A DNA stretch of 64,000 nt, taken from positions 111,407 to 175,406 of the forward strand of contig JBMONI010000002.1 of the NCBI GenBank assembly GCA_049324575.1, given 5' to 3'. Source of the DNA: JBMONI01 sp049324575. Its GTDB lineage: Bacteria; Omnitrophota; Omnitrophia; Omnitrophales; Aquincolibacteriaceae. Below, one piece after another: positions 1-7,061 of this stretch (the first letter of the stretch is position 1; each line of letters starts with the position of its first letter). The position numbers and the translations under genes were made by a program. A model generated the notes under the pieces. The model ran no database searches and was not told the DNA's origin. It saw only the letters and a program-made list of their open reading frames with translations.

Positions 1-245
1 GGCGTGACCGCCCCGAACAGGGCCGCGAACCCGTAGGAGGCCGCCGCGCGTTTTGATAAAAAATCGCGGAGGCGTCGGCGGGGAAGGTACGAACGCAAAA
101 AACCGATCGCGGTGATCATCCCCACGAGGAGCAAGAGGATCTTCACGCTATCATAAATAAAGAAATCGAGAACCGCTCCCCAACGTGAATCGACCGGAAG
201 CCTGAAGATCTCTTCCGTGATCCATGCCGAGATCATCCGCAGCAT
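1..245 (-). CDS. COG0701-type permease (ArsP/DUF318 family), 3' truncated by window edge
   Basis: About 81 residues are visible. They give an N-terminal amphipathic stretch, one hydrophobic segment (near residues 28-48) and the start of a second one ending in FGAVTP. This matches the N-terminus of the DUF318/ArsP permeases, which place a CSC motif just after that position. These are multi-pass inner-membrane permeases, some of which export organoarsenicals. The start at 245 has GGGAGG about six bases upstream. An alternative ATG at 236 forms an ATGA overlap with the stop of the upstream small gene. The gene is third in an operon with the Cys-rich small protein and the DUF134 regulator. The substrate is unknown and the rest lies outside the window. 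Confidence 0.7.
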   Translation of the reverse strand, partial: MLRMISAWITEEIFRLPVDSRWGAVLDFFIYDSVKILLLLVGMITAIGFLRSYLPRRRLRDFLSKRAAASYGFAALFGAVT

Positions 246-406
246 GAGGATCCTCCCGATCGCTCACCGGACGCTCTTTTTTGTTTTGGGCCGCAGCACT
301 TTTTTTCTTGGGCTTTAGCCTCAAGCTTTTGATCGAGATGGTCAAAAAAACGTTTTAAAAATCCGCTGCGGGAGGTTTTTTTATCGCCCTGTTTTGGGTT
401 GGTCAT
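233..406 (-). CDS. small Cys-rich protein (57 aa) between DUF134 regulator and permease
   Basis: A 57-residue, lysine-rich, hydrophilic protein with two Cys-Cys pairs, KKCCGP near residue 36 and a C-terminal SSCCG. It has no signal peptide or membrane segment. The start at 406 has AAGGAGAG at good spacing and forms an ATGA overlap with the stop of the DUF134 gene. Its 3' end overlaps the permease start by 13 bases, so translation is probably coupled. I do not recognise the family. Paired cysteines beside a permease suggest soft-metal or metalloid handling or delivery to the permease, which is inference from context. Confidence 0.65.
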   Translation of the reverse strand: MTNPKQGDKKTSRSGFLKRFFDHLDQKLEAKAQEKKCCGPKQKRASGERSGGSSCCG

Positions 407-720
407 TTCTTTCTCTCCTTTCGCAAGGACGAAACTTCGCAACAGCCGCCCCGGATCCGGATCGCTTTCAGATTCACAAAAGCATCCGCTGTTTTCCGGT
501 GCGCAGAGGCCAGGATCCTCGAAACGGTCGAGCGGTGGACCTTCATCTTTTTCGCGACGGCATCCTGGTCCCGGCGCTCACCGTCGCAGAGCCGGATCGC
601 CTCGAACTCGTCGAGAGTCAGGATGACCCCTTCGAGCTTTTTCCCTTTTTTGCAAAGAGGCCGGAAGCACCGCTCATGCGGCCGGCAGCTGATCCAACGC
701 GTTTTTTTAGGCCGGGACAT
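403..720 (-). CDS. DUF134 family DNA-binding regulator
   Basis: A 105-residue protein that opens MSRPKK and contains the DUF134 pattern: an N-terminal basic and Cys segment (ISCRPHERCFRP), then VILTLDEFEAIRLCDGE and a helix-turn-helix ending VHRSTVSRILASAHRK. DUF134 proteins resemble sigma-70 region 4 and are predicted transcription regulators. An earlier in-frame start at 741 was rejected because GGAGG lies four bases before 720. It is first in the operon with the Cys-rich small protein and the COG0701 permease, so it is the likely local regulator. Its cysteines could bind metal (inference). A possible -35 TTGACG lies upstream near 770. Confidence 0.8.
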   Translation of the reverse strand: MSRPKKTRWISCRPHERCFRPLCKKGKKLEGVILTLDEFEAIRLCDGERRDQDAVAKKMKVHRSTVSRILASAHRKTADAFVNLKAIRIRGGCCEVSSLRKERKK

Positions 721-848
721 AAAGCCTCCAGAGTTATGCACATATACTCATAATAATCTATCAGATTCGTCAAGCCACGTCCCTTTTTTTCAGAATCAGT
801 CCCACTTCCCCGCTGCGGATTCATCTGGCCGAACAAGCCGATCCCCTT

Positions 849-854
849 TATAAT
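849..854 (+). promoter_or_regulatory. -10 element (TATAAT) upstream of mscL
   Basis: A perfect TATAAT lies about 55 bases before the mscL start. The -35 region (826-831, TGGCCG) is poor, so this is a -10 match only. The divergent DUF134 operon must be transcribed from the same intergenic stretch. Confidence 0.4.
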
Positions 855-908
855 CATGCCCTAACTTAACCCCCCTTCCGGGGCTTTGTTCTCAAGGAGG
901 TTTGGGCC

Positions 909-1328
909 ATGCTTGAAGAATTCAAAAAGTTCGCGCTGCGGGGCAACGTCGTCGATATGGCAATCGGTATCATCATCGGCGCGGCCTTCGGCAAGATCAT
1001 TAACTCGCTCGTCAACGATGTCCTGATGCCCCCGATCGGAAAGCTGCTGGGCGGGGTCGATTTCTCGAATTTGTTTTTCAACATAAGCGGAGGAACTTAC
1101 GACAGTCTCGCCGCCGCTCAAGCCGCCGGCGCCGCCACGATCAATTACGGCGTTTTCATCAACACGGTCATTAACTTCGTGATCATCGCGTTCGCGATGT
1201 TCCTGATCGTCAAAGGAATGATCTCGCTGCAAAAAAAGGAAGAGGCCGCCCCTGCGGCTCCGCCAGCGTTGACGGCGGATCAGATCCTTCTGACCGAGAT
1301 CCGGGATATCCTGAAAACCCGTTCGTAA
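909..1328 (+). CDS. mscL: large-conductance mechanosensitive channel MscL
   Basis: A 139-residue protein of normal MscL length. It has the N-terminal amphipathic helix (LEEFKKFALRGNVVDMAIG), TM1 (about 15-45) with IIIGAAFGKIINSLVNDVLMPPIG, a periplasmic loop, TM2 (about 80-103) and a charged C-terminal helix after an Ala/Pro linker. MscL forms a homopentameric inner-membrane pore that opens under membrane tension and releases solutes on hypo-osmotic shock. The start is fixed by AAGGAGG nine bases upstream. It is monocistronic, with its own -10 and a bidirectional terminator at 1347-1376. It fits the trehalose genes further along the window. Confidence 0.97.
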   Translation: MLEEFKKFALRGNVVDMAIGIIIGAAFGKIINSLVNDVLMPPIGKLLGGVDFSNLFFNISGGTYDSLAAAQAAGAATINYGVFINTVINFVIIAFAMFLIVKGMISLQKKEEAAPAAPPALTADQILLTEIRDILKTRS

Positions 1329-1346
1329 TCGATTCTTCGAAAATAA

Positions 1347-1380
1347 AAAAGCCCGGGGGAAAATCCCCGGGCTTTTTCTT
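1347..1380. terminator. bidirectional intrinsic terminator between mscL and the SulP gene
   Basis: An eight-base G+C stem (GCCCGGGG at 1351-1358 with CCCCGGGC at 1364-1371) is flanked by an A tract on the left and a T tract on the right. It can therefore end both mscL (+) and the convergent SulP gene (-). Confidence 0.9.
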
Positions 1381-1403
1381 TTTAAAAGGCCCTCCGCGCT
1401 CGG

Positions 1404-3125
1404 TCAGGACTGCTCACGCTTGACCGTCGGAACGAAAGGCTCCGGTCGCGGGACTTTCGGAAGCCCCAGGATCTCCCGTGCCCGGTTCAGCGCATCGTCG
1501 ATATTCCCGAAAACATGATCCTCCCCGATCTGCTCCAAAAGCCCGGACCGCTCGAGGGCAAAAAGCGGCTGGGTATGCACATCCGAGAGGATGAAAGCTG
1601 TCTTTTGTCTTTCCGACTCCCGAAAGGCCTGCCGGAGAACATGGAGCCCGGTCGCATCCATTGCCGGCACATGGCGCATCCGGACGATCCGGACCTGGGG
1701 TTTGCGGCCAAAAACACGCATCGCTTCCATGAATTTATAAGACGCCCCGAAAAAGAAAGGTCCGTTCACCTCGTAAACTTCAATACCCGCCGGGACTTCC
1801 CGCTTAACGATCGCATTCGGGTCTTCTTTTTCCTCTTCATCCCGGAACTCCCGCGTCACGACCTCGACGTTCGTCACGATCGCCATCCGGCGGATGAAAA
1901 GGAATGCCGACAAAAGCACCCCCGTCTGGATCGCTACGGTCAGGTCAACCGCAATCGTGAGAAAGAAAGTAATGAGGAGAACCGCGACATCGCTCTTCGG
2001 GCTCGTCAGCAGCATTCGAAAGGTTTTCCATTCGCTCATGTGGTAGGCGATCATCACAAGGATCGCCGCCAAACAGGCAATGGGCACAAAAGCGATCCAC
2101 CGGCTCATGCACATCATGATGACAAAAAGGGTCGCGACATGCACGAGCCCGGCTACCGGAGTCCGTCCTCCGCTTTTGATGTTCGCAGCCGTCCGGGCGA
2201 TCGCGCCCGTTGCCGGGATTCCACCGAAAAGCGGCGAAAGGATGTTCGCGATCCCCTGCGCGACGAGTTCCATATTCGGCCGGTGCATTCCTCCGATCAT
2301 GCCGTCAGCAACCACGGCCGACAGGAGGGACTCGATCCCCGCCAAAAGCGCGATCGTCAGCGAGACCGGGAAAAGTTCGCGCACCGTGGCCAGATCGAAA
2401 TGCGGGACCCTCGGGTTCGGAAGCGTGTGGGGCACCGCGCCGTAACGGCTCCCGATCGTTTCTACCGGAAGATCCAGAAAATACGCAAGGAGAGTCCCCG
2501 CCACAAGAGCCACCAACGGGCTCGGGATGCGAAACCGTCCCATCTTTTTCGCAACCTTGTCCCAAAAAAAAATCACCCCGAGGGAAAAAACACTTAAAAA
2601 GAACGTCGACGGGTTCCAGGTGTGAAGGTTCCTGAAATAAGCGCCCCACTTCTCCCAGAAATCCGCCGGCACGGAAAGGATATGAAGTCCCAGAAAATCT
2701 TTCACCTGGGAAGAGAAAATAATGACCGCGATCCCGCTTGTAAATCCGACAATAATCGGATACGGAATGAACTTGACCGCCGAACCAAAACCGAGGAAAC
2801 CCATGATCATCAGGATCGCACCCGCCATCAGCGTCGCAATGGCCAGGCCATTCAGACCGTACCGATGGACCACGGTATACACGATCACAACAAAAGCCCC
2901 GGTCGGTCCCCCGATCTGCACCCGGCTCCCCCCGAATGCCGAAATCACGAAACCGGCCACGATCGCAGTGAAAAGGCCCCTCTCCGGAGAGACCCCGGAA
3001 GCGATCGCAAAAGCAATGGCGAGAGGAAGCGCCAGGACGCCGACCACGATCCCGGCGATCGTATCGGACTGGAACTGGGTCCACGAATAGGCTTTGAGCG
3101 TTGTCAGCAGCTTAGGTCTTAACAT
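1404..3125 (-). CDS. SulP family anion transporter with C-terminal STAS domain
   Basis: 573 residues from the chosen ATG at 3125, which is the usual SulP length. An in-frame extension to 3272 lacks SulP similarity. The protein has about 12-14 hydrophobic segments starting with SDTIAGIVVGVLALPLAIAF, the SulP signature region, followed by a C-terminal STAS domain (last 120 residues, with DATGLHVLR and a serine-spaced loop). SulP carriers move sulfate, bicarbonate or related anions across the inner membrane. No carbonic anhydrase or sulfur-assimilation gene lies nearby, so the substrate stays open. The ribosome site is weak (CGGAG about 13 bases upstream). A 15-base palindrome sits about 90 bases upstream. 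Confidence 0.9.
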   Translation of the reverse strand: MLRPKLLTTLKAYSWTQFQSDTIAGIVVGVLALPLAIAFAIASGVSPERGLFTAIVAGFVISAFGGSRVQIGGPTGAFVVIVYTVVHRYGLNGLAIATLMAGAILMIMGFLGFGSAVKFIPYPIIVGFTSGIAVIIFSSQVKDFLGLHILSVPADFWEKWGAYFRNLHTWNPSTFFLSVFSLGVIFFWDKVAKKMGRFRIPSPLVALVAGTLLAYFLDLPVETIGSRYGAVPHTLPNPRVPHFDLATVRELFPVSLTIALLAGIESLLSAVVADGMIGGMHRPNMELVAQGIANILSPLFGGIPATGAIARTAANIKSGGRTPVAGLVHVATLFVIMMCMSRWIAFVPIACLAAILVMIAYHMSEWKTFRMLLTSPKSDVAVLLITFFLTIAVDLTVAIQTGVLLSAFLFIRRMAIVTNVEVVTREFRDEEEKEDPNAIVKREVPAGIEVYEVNGPFFFGASYKFMEAMRVFGRKPQVRIVRMRHVPAMDATGLHVLRQAFRESERQKTAFILSDVHTQPLFALERSGLLEQIGEDHVFGNIDDALNRAREILGLPKVPRPEPFVPTVKREQS

Positions 3126-3217
3126 CGTTGGGAAAGACTCCGTCCTCAGACCGGTCGGGGCAGGAAAATGAAAAAATGAAAGCGTATCTACGAAGATAAT
3201 TCCTGTCCGCGAACGCG

Positions 3218-3232
3218 ATGATAACTTATCAT
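3218..3232. promoter_or_regulatory. 15-base palindrome upstream of the SulP gene (operator candidate)
   Basis: ATGATAACTTATCAT is a perfect inverted repeat around one central base. It lies in the divergent region between the SulP gene (-) and the acyltransferase gene (+). It has no T tract, so it is not a terminator. It could be a regulator site, but no regulator gene is adjacent. Confidence 0.35.
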
Positions 3233-3303
3233 AAAAAAACAACTTTTGGAAAAATGTTTTATCGTGCGGCAACTTTAAAAAGCGACGGATTGCCCTTGCC
3301 GGC

Positions 3304-3309
3304 TATAAT
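3304..3309 (+). promoter_or_regulatory. -10 element (TATAAT) for the acyltransferase gene
   Basis: A perfect TATAAT lies 27 bases before the ATG at 3336, which would give a short leader. No good -35 is visible at 17 bases, so the promoter is only half supported. Confidence 0.45.
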
Positions 3310-3335
3310 AGGCTGTCGTTAGAGAACTTTTCGAA

Positions 3336-4577
3336 ATGCTAGAAAAGAGAAGGATCCAAACCTTTATGGCGCTGAAATTCCGGTCCGCCAAACCCAGGAA
3401 CTGGATCATCGACTGCGCCCAATGGCTGAACGCTGTCGACCTCCTTTGGCGAAGCCGGGTGCAGCTTGGCCGTCATGACCTCGAAAACCTCGGCCGTATC
3501 CCCCAGGATGCGGGCCTGATCATCGCGTCGAATCATGCCGACGAAATGGATATCAAGGTCTGTATGGAGATCTCCAAGCGCTCGGGCCGCCGGTTCCTTT
3601 ACATGATCAATGCCGAGGCCTTCGAAGAATATCTCGGCTGGGCCGGCTGGTGGCTGCGCCGGCTGGGAGGTTTTTCGGTCGAGCGCGGCGGCACGGACGT
3701 GCGCGCGAAAGATTACTCGGTCGATGTGGTGAAAAGCGGGCGCGATGCCTTGGTGATCTTTCCCGAAGGCGAAATCCATTATCTGAACGATGCGGTCCAG
3801 CCCTTCAAATCCGGTATCGTCCATATCGGCATGGAAGCCCTAACTGAAATGCGCCAGACCGATCCCCAGTGGCAAGTGTATATTCTTCCGGTCTCTTTGA
3901 AATATCGCTACCGCGACCCGGTGGCCCATGAGCTCGACAAGCGCATTCAAAAGATGGAACGGACACTTTTTCAAAAAATATCCCACGCGACCTTCCAGGA
4001 GCGCCTGCTCCGGCTTTGGGCTAAACGGCTCCGCCGGGAAGACCTGCTCCAGAAAAAAGACGCGACTTCAGCGTCTTTTGACGCCCTGAAAGAAGCGATC
4101 CATCAAACACGGCGCTCGATCCTGGCGCGCATTGAATCCAAATACCCCGCCGAAGGCCTCTCCCCCCCCAAACAGCTTAAAGACCGGGCGCAGAAACTCA
4201 TCTTCCATTTGAGAGAGCGTTTGAGCCAGAAAAAATTCTTCAGCAAAGAAACCGCCAAGCTCCTGCGGGAAGATCTGGAAGAACTCAAGCGGGTCGTCCA
4301 TATGGAAGGCTGGCAGCCGCGCTATGTCGATCTCCATCCTTCGGATGAGCGGCTTGCGGAATCGGTCATGAAGCTGGAACGGGAACTCTACGGGACCAAA
4401 CGCCCGAAGCCGCTTGCAAACCGCATGGTCGCGGTCAGGATCGGAGAACCGATCCTTCTGGGGGATTTCGCTTCGGCCTATGCGCAGGATGCGCGCAGGA
4501 CCGCTCAGGAGCTAACCGACCTGCTCCGGCAAAAGATCCAGGAACAGGTCCAGCCTTCGGCCTCGCCTTTAGCGTAA
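3336..4577 (+). CDS. PlsC-type glycerolipid acyltransferase domain protein
   Basis: 413 residues. The N-terminal half holds the acyltransferase core: ASNHADEMD near residue 65 (the HX4D catalytic box) and VIFPEGEI near residue 145 (substrate-binding box). The C-terminal 200 residues are charged and helical and not part of the core family. PlsC enzymes acylate lysophosphatidate at the inner membrane, but the long C-terminal extension and lack of clear membrane spans make the acceptor uncertain. The start at 3336 lies just downstream of a TATAAT box. An alternative ATG at 3366 (MALKF) has AAGGA upstream. The 3' end overlaps the convergent ACR3 gene by nine bases. Confidence 0.75.
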   Translation: MLEKRRIQTFMALKFRSAKPRNWIIDCAQWLNAVDLLWRSRVQLGRHDLENLGRIPQDAGLIIASNHADEMDIKVCMEISKRSGRRFLYMINAEAFEEYLGWAGWWLRRLGGFSVERGGTDVRAKDYSVDVVKSGRDALVIFPEGEIHYLNDAVQPFKSGIVHIGMEALTEMRQTDPQWQVYILPVSLKYRYRDPVAHELDKRIQKMERTLFQKISHATFQERLLRLWAKRLRREDLLQKKDATSASFDALKEAIHQTRRSILARIESKYPAEGLSPPKQLKDRAQKLIFHLRERLSQKKFFSKETAKLLREDLEELKRVVHMEGWQPRYVDLHPSDERLAESVMKLERELYGTKRPKPLANRMVAVRIGEPILLGDFASAYAQDARRTAQELTDLLRQKIQEQVQPSASPLA

Positions 4578-5627
4578 CACGGGGCTAAACCACTTTTTCT
4601 TGAGGAGAAAAGCGGCATTCACAAGGCTGATCAGCACTGGCACTTCGACCAGCGGGCCAACAACCGCTGCGAATGCCTGACCGGAATGGATCCCGAACAC
4701 TGCCACCGCAACGGCAATAGCAAGCTCGAAATTATTGCTGGCCGCAGTAAAAGAAAGCGTAGCGGATTGGCTATAAGTCGCTCCTATTCTCTTGCTCATG
4801 AAAAACGAGATCAGGAACATCGTAACGAAATAGATGAGAAGCGGGATCGCGATCCGCACCACATCCGTCGGGATCTTCACGATATACTCCCCCTTCATGG
4901 AGAACATCACAACGATGGTAAACAGCAAAGCGATAAGCGTGACGGGGCTGATCACGGCTATGAATTTTGTTTCATACCAGGCCTTGTCCTTGAACTTAAG
5001 CAAGATAAACCGGGTCAGGAACCCTGCGATGAACGGGATCCCGAGATAGATAAAAACACTTTCTGCGATCTGACGGATCGTAATGTCGACCACCGTCCCC
5101 TCAAGTCCAAACCAGCGTGGGAGGATCGTGATAAAAACCCAGGCGTAGAGAGAAAAGAACAATACCTGGAAGATCGAGTTGAACGCCACCAGTCCTGCGC
5201 AATACTCCGTGTCTCCTTCCGCAAGATCGTTCCAAACGATCACCATTGCGATACAGCGCGCGAGACCGATCAGGATAAGTCCGATCATATATTCCGGATA
5301 ATCCCGGAGAAAGAGGATTGCCAGTGCAAACATCAAGACAGGTCCGATCACCCAGTTCTGGATCAGGGACAGAACCAGGATTTTGACATTCTTGAACACA
5401 TCGCCGAGCTCTTCATATTTCACTTTGGCAAGCGGCGGGTACATCATGAGGATCAGTCCGATCGCGATCGGGATATTCGTTGTACCGGCCTGGAACCTGT
5501 TCCAAAATCCGACGATGGGCGGGTAGAAATATCCTGCCGCAACACCGACCCCCATGCCAAGAAAGATCCAGAGCGTCAGAAATCGATCGAGAAAAGAAAG
5601 TCTCTTTGGCTGGTCGCAGCAGGGCAT
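4569..5627 (-). CDS. acr3: ACR3 family arsenite efflux permease
   Basis: 352 residues with about ten hydrophobic segments. It carries ACR3 landmarks: the conserved cysteine in LIGLARCIAMVIVWNDLAEG and the C-terminal GPLVEVPVLISL with its conserved glutamate. ACR3 carriers expel As(III) through the inner membrane using the proton-motive force. The start at 5627 has GAGGAGGTG at ideal spacing. No arsR or intact arsC is adjacent, but a decayed arsC-like segment lies directly upstream on the same strand (5631-5783). The gene could be read from the crcB-DUF190 transcript or from an unseen promoter. Confidence 0.93.
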   Translation of the reverse strand: MPCCDQPKRLSFLDRFLTLWIFLGMGVGVAAGYFYPPIVGFWNRFQAGTTNIPIAIGLILMMYPPLAKVKYEELGDVFKNVKILVLSLIQNWVIGPVLMFALAILFLRDYPEYMIGLILIGLARCIAMVIVWNDLAEGDTEYCAGLVAFNSIFQVLFFSLYAWVFITILPRWFGLEGTVVDITIRQIAESVFIYLGIPFIAGFLTRFILLKFKDKAWYETKFIAVISPVTLIALLFTIVVMFSMKGEYIVKIPTDVVRIAIPLLIYFVTMFLISFFMSKRIGATYSQSATLSFTAASNNFELAIAVAVAVFGIHSGQAFAAVVGPLVEVPVLISLVNAAFLLKKKWFSPVLR

Positions 5628-5630
5628 AAA

Positions 5631-5783
5631 TCACCTCCTCTTTTTTGAGAAGCTATTCAACCGAGCCTCTTTTAAATTTTTACGGATCCCATCGCAGCCT
5701 TTCCGGAGCCCGTTCAAAACCGCCTCCGCCATCTGGGAACGGCGGGAGTTCTCAGTATAAAAGATTATTTCCCTGTTTCCTTC
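5631..5783 (-). pseudogene. arsenate reductase (ArsC, LMW phosphatase fold) N-terminal remnant
   Basis: A 50-codon open stretch, in frame directly after the DUF190 stop, reads IIFYTENSRRSQMAEAVL. This closely follows the ArsC/LMW-phosphatase P-loop, whose usual form is CTGNSCRSQMAEG. Both cysteines are gone, the nucleophile being Tyr and the second Arg. There is no start codon before the motif, and similarity ends after about 20 residues. The TGA overlaps the Shine-Dalgarno region of acr3. It looks like the decayed arsC of an original arsC-acr3 pair. The alternative, chance similarity in a leader segment, is less likely given roughly 9 of 13 motif matches. Confidence 0.55.
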
Positions 5784-6122
5784 TTATTTTATATCCGCGC
5801 GGTAGAGGATCACATTCGCCTTTTCGAGCGTCACCAGCCCTTCGCGGACCATGGCGTCCAAATGCGGAAGAAAGGTCTGGATCTTTTCTTCGGTGTCTAC
5901 GATCTCGATCACGATCGGAAGGTCTTCTGAAAGTCTAAGAAGTTTTGCGGTATGCATACGGCTTTTACAGCCGAACCCCATAAATCCCTTGATCGCCGTG
6001 GCACCGGCCATCCCTTCTTTCTTGGCCAGATGGATGATCGCCTCATAAAGCGGCCTGCCCTGCCACTTATCCTGCTCTCCCAGGAAGATCCGCAACAATT
6101 TTCCGTCCGCCGGTAATTTCAT
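5784..6122 (-). CDS. DUF190 family PII-like protein, partner of CrcB
   Basis: 112 residues with the DUF190 pattern: LRIFLGEQDKWQGRPLYEAII at the start, then GMAGATAIKGFMGFG and SEDLPIVIEIVDTEEKI. DUF190 proteins have a PII-like trimeric fold and often sit next to crcB. Their role in fluoride export is not settled. The chosen start at 6122 has GGAGG six bases upstream and lies 13 bases after the crcB stop. A longer in-frame start at 6230 would run back inside crcB and was rejected. It is second in the riboswitch-controlled operon. Confidence 0.88.
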   Translation of the reverse strand: MKLPADGKLLRIFLGEQDKWQGRPLYEAIIHLAKKEGMAGATAIKGFMGFGCKSRMHTAKLLRLSEDLPIVIEIVDTEEKIQTFLPHLDAMVREGLVTLEKANVILYRADIK

Positions 6123-6135
6123 CGAAGCCCTCCGA

Positions 6136-6507
6136 TCAAAGGATCTCGGCGATCCAGAGCCCCGCTCTGAAGAAGAGAAAACCCAGGGCCACACTGACCG
6201 CCATGTTAAGGAATGCGCTGAAAGTTTCACCGCTCTTAAAAAGTTCCGCGGTTTCGAGCATCAAGGTCGAAAAAGTCGTGAAAGCCCCGCAGAACCCCGC
6301 CATCAAAAGCACCCTCGCATTCGGCCCCAGGAGGAATTTCTCCTCGGCGAGTCCCGCGAGAAAACCGACGAAAAGACAGCCGCTGACGTTGACCGCCAAG
6401 GTTCCGTAGGGAAAACGGGTCCCGAACAATCCATAAACGGCCCCGGAGAGGCCATACCGTGCCAGGGTCCCCGTGACCCCTCCCAAGATGAGACAGATCC
6501 ATTTCAT
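6136..6507 (-). CDS. crcB: fluoride ion channel CrcB/FluC
   Basis: 123 residues, four hydrophobic segments, normal length. FluC signatures are present: GTLARYGLSG at the N-terminus, the conserved Asn in LAVNVSGCLFVGF, and GFCGAFTTFSTLMLE with the phenylalanine-threonine pore track. FluC forms dual-topology dimers that let F- leave the cytoplasm. GGGGGA stands about ten bases before the ATG at 6507. The gene is first in a two-gene operon with DUF190 and is preceded by a fluoride riboswitch with a terminator and a TATAAT promoter. Confidence 0.96.
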   Translation of the reverse strand: MKWICLILGGVTGTLARYGLSGAVYGLFGTRFPYGTLAVNVSGCLFVGFLAGLAEEKFLLGPNARVLLMAGFCGAFTTFSTLMLETAELFKSGETFSAFLNMAVSVALGFLFFRAGLWIAEIL

Positions 6508-6528
6508 GCCGCAAAATCCCCCTCAAAT

Positions 6529-6565
6529 GAAAAAACTCCTGCCATTCTTTCGAATTTGCAGGAGT
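6529..6565 (-). terminator. intrinsic terminator in the crcB leader (riboswitch expression platform)
   Basis: An eight-base stem (ACTCCTGC at 6565-6558 with GCAGGAGT at 6542-6535 as read on the minus strand) is followed by a T run. Its 5' arm shares the ACTCC bases that the fluoride aptamer needs for its pseudoknot, so fluoride binding should block the terminator. Confidence 0.85.
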
Positions 6566-6606
6566 CATCAGCCCGAAGGCATTTAAAGGCGAACTCCATC
6601 GCCTGG
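6561..6606 (-). promoter_or_regulatory. fluoride (crcB-motif) riboswitch aptamer
   Basis: Read on the minus strand, the segment contains GGCGATGGAGTTCGCC, then a short linker, then GCCTTCGGGCTGATGACTCC. This matches the crcB-motif consensus: a GGCGAUGG hairpin, a second G+C stem with UUCG, then CUGAUG. GGAGT in the first loop pairs with ACTCC at the 3' end as the pseudoknot. It lies directly ahead of crcB and overlaps a terminator. Confidence 0.9.
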
Positions 6607-6618
6607 ATACCGGCCGCG

Positions 6619-6624
6619 ATTATA
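6619..6624 (-). promoter_or_regulatory. -10 element of the crcB-DUF190 promoter
   Basis: A perfect TATAAT on the minus strand places transcription start near 6612, just before the fluoride aptamer. The -35 (TTTTCC at 17 bases) is weak. Confidence 0.6.
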
Positions 6625-6707
6625 CCCGGAATTTGCGAACTGGAAAACTTTTTTACTAGGAGAACAAGGACCCTGAGAAAGCCGAAAGCCCCGGATCTGG
6701 ATTCAAA

Positions 6708-7049
6708 TCAACCGATCGCGACCTTGTTATGTTCGCCGGTGCGAATACGGATGCATTCCTCCATGTCTAAGACGAAGATCTTCCCGTCTCCCACATGACC
6801 GGTCTTTCCCCCTTCCATGATCGCATCGATCGCCGGTTTCACGAATTCGTCGTTGACCGCGATCTCGAGCTTGGCCTTCTTGAGAAGGCTCCCCGCTTCC
6901 TTATGACTCCGGTAAACCTCGGCGATCCCTTTCTGACGGCCGCGGCCCAACACGTTGGAGACGGTCACCAGATGGATCTCATAAGCCTCGAGCCTTTCGA
7001 GAACCTGGTCCAGCCGGTCCGGCTGAACGATCGCTATGATGTATTTCAT
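6708..7049 (-). CDS. glnK: PII signal protein (GlnK-type)
   Basis: 113 residues, aligning without gaps to E. coli GlnB over most of its length. It keeps the start KYIIAIVQP, the base of the T-loop (GRGRQKG), and the C-terminal GDGKIFVLDMEECIRIRTGE that binds ATP and 2-oxoglutarate. At the position of the uridylylated Tyr51 it has Glu (YRSHKEAG), while Tyr46 is kept. GlnD-type uridylylation should therefore not occur at that site. It follows amt by 12 bases with AAAGGAG upstream. Together they form the usual amtB-glnK pair, in which GlnK blocks the ammonium channel when nitrogen is plentiful. The order amt then glnK is reversed from E. coli. Confidence 0.93.
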   Translation of the reverse strand: MKYIIAIVQPDRLDQVLERLEAYEIHLVTVSNVLGRGRQKGIAEVYRSHKEAGSLLKKAKLEIAVNDEFVKPAIDAIMEGGKTGHVGDGKIFVLDMEECIRIRTGEHNKVAIG

Positions 7050-7061
7050 TTTTCGCTCCTT

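Noticed and set aside
730..760. Palindromic operator for the DUF134 regulator (GAGTTATGCACATATACTC)
   Set aside because: Only the outer four bases pair; the inner positions do not, so the symmetry is weak.
3126..3272. N-terminal extension of the SulP protein to 3272
   Set aside because: The added 49 residues do not resemble SulP N-termini, and they cover the A+T-rich regulatory stretch.
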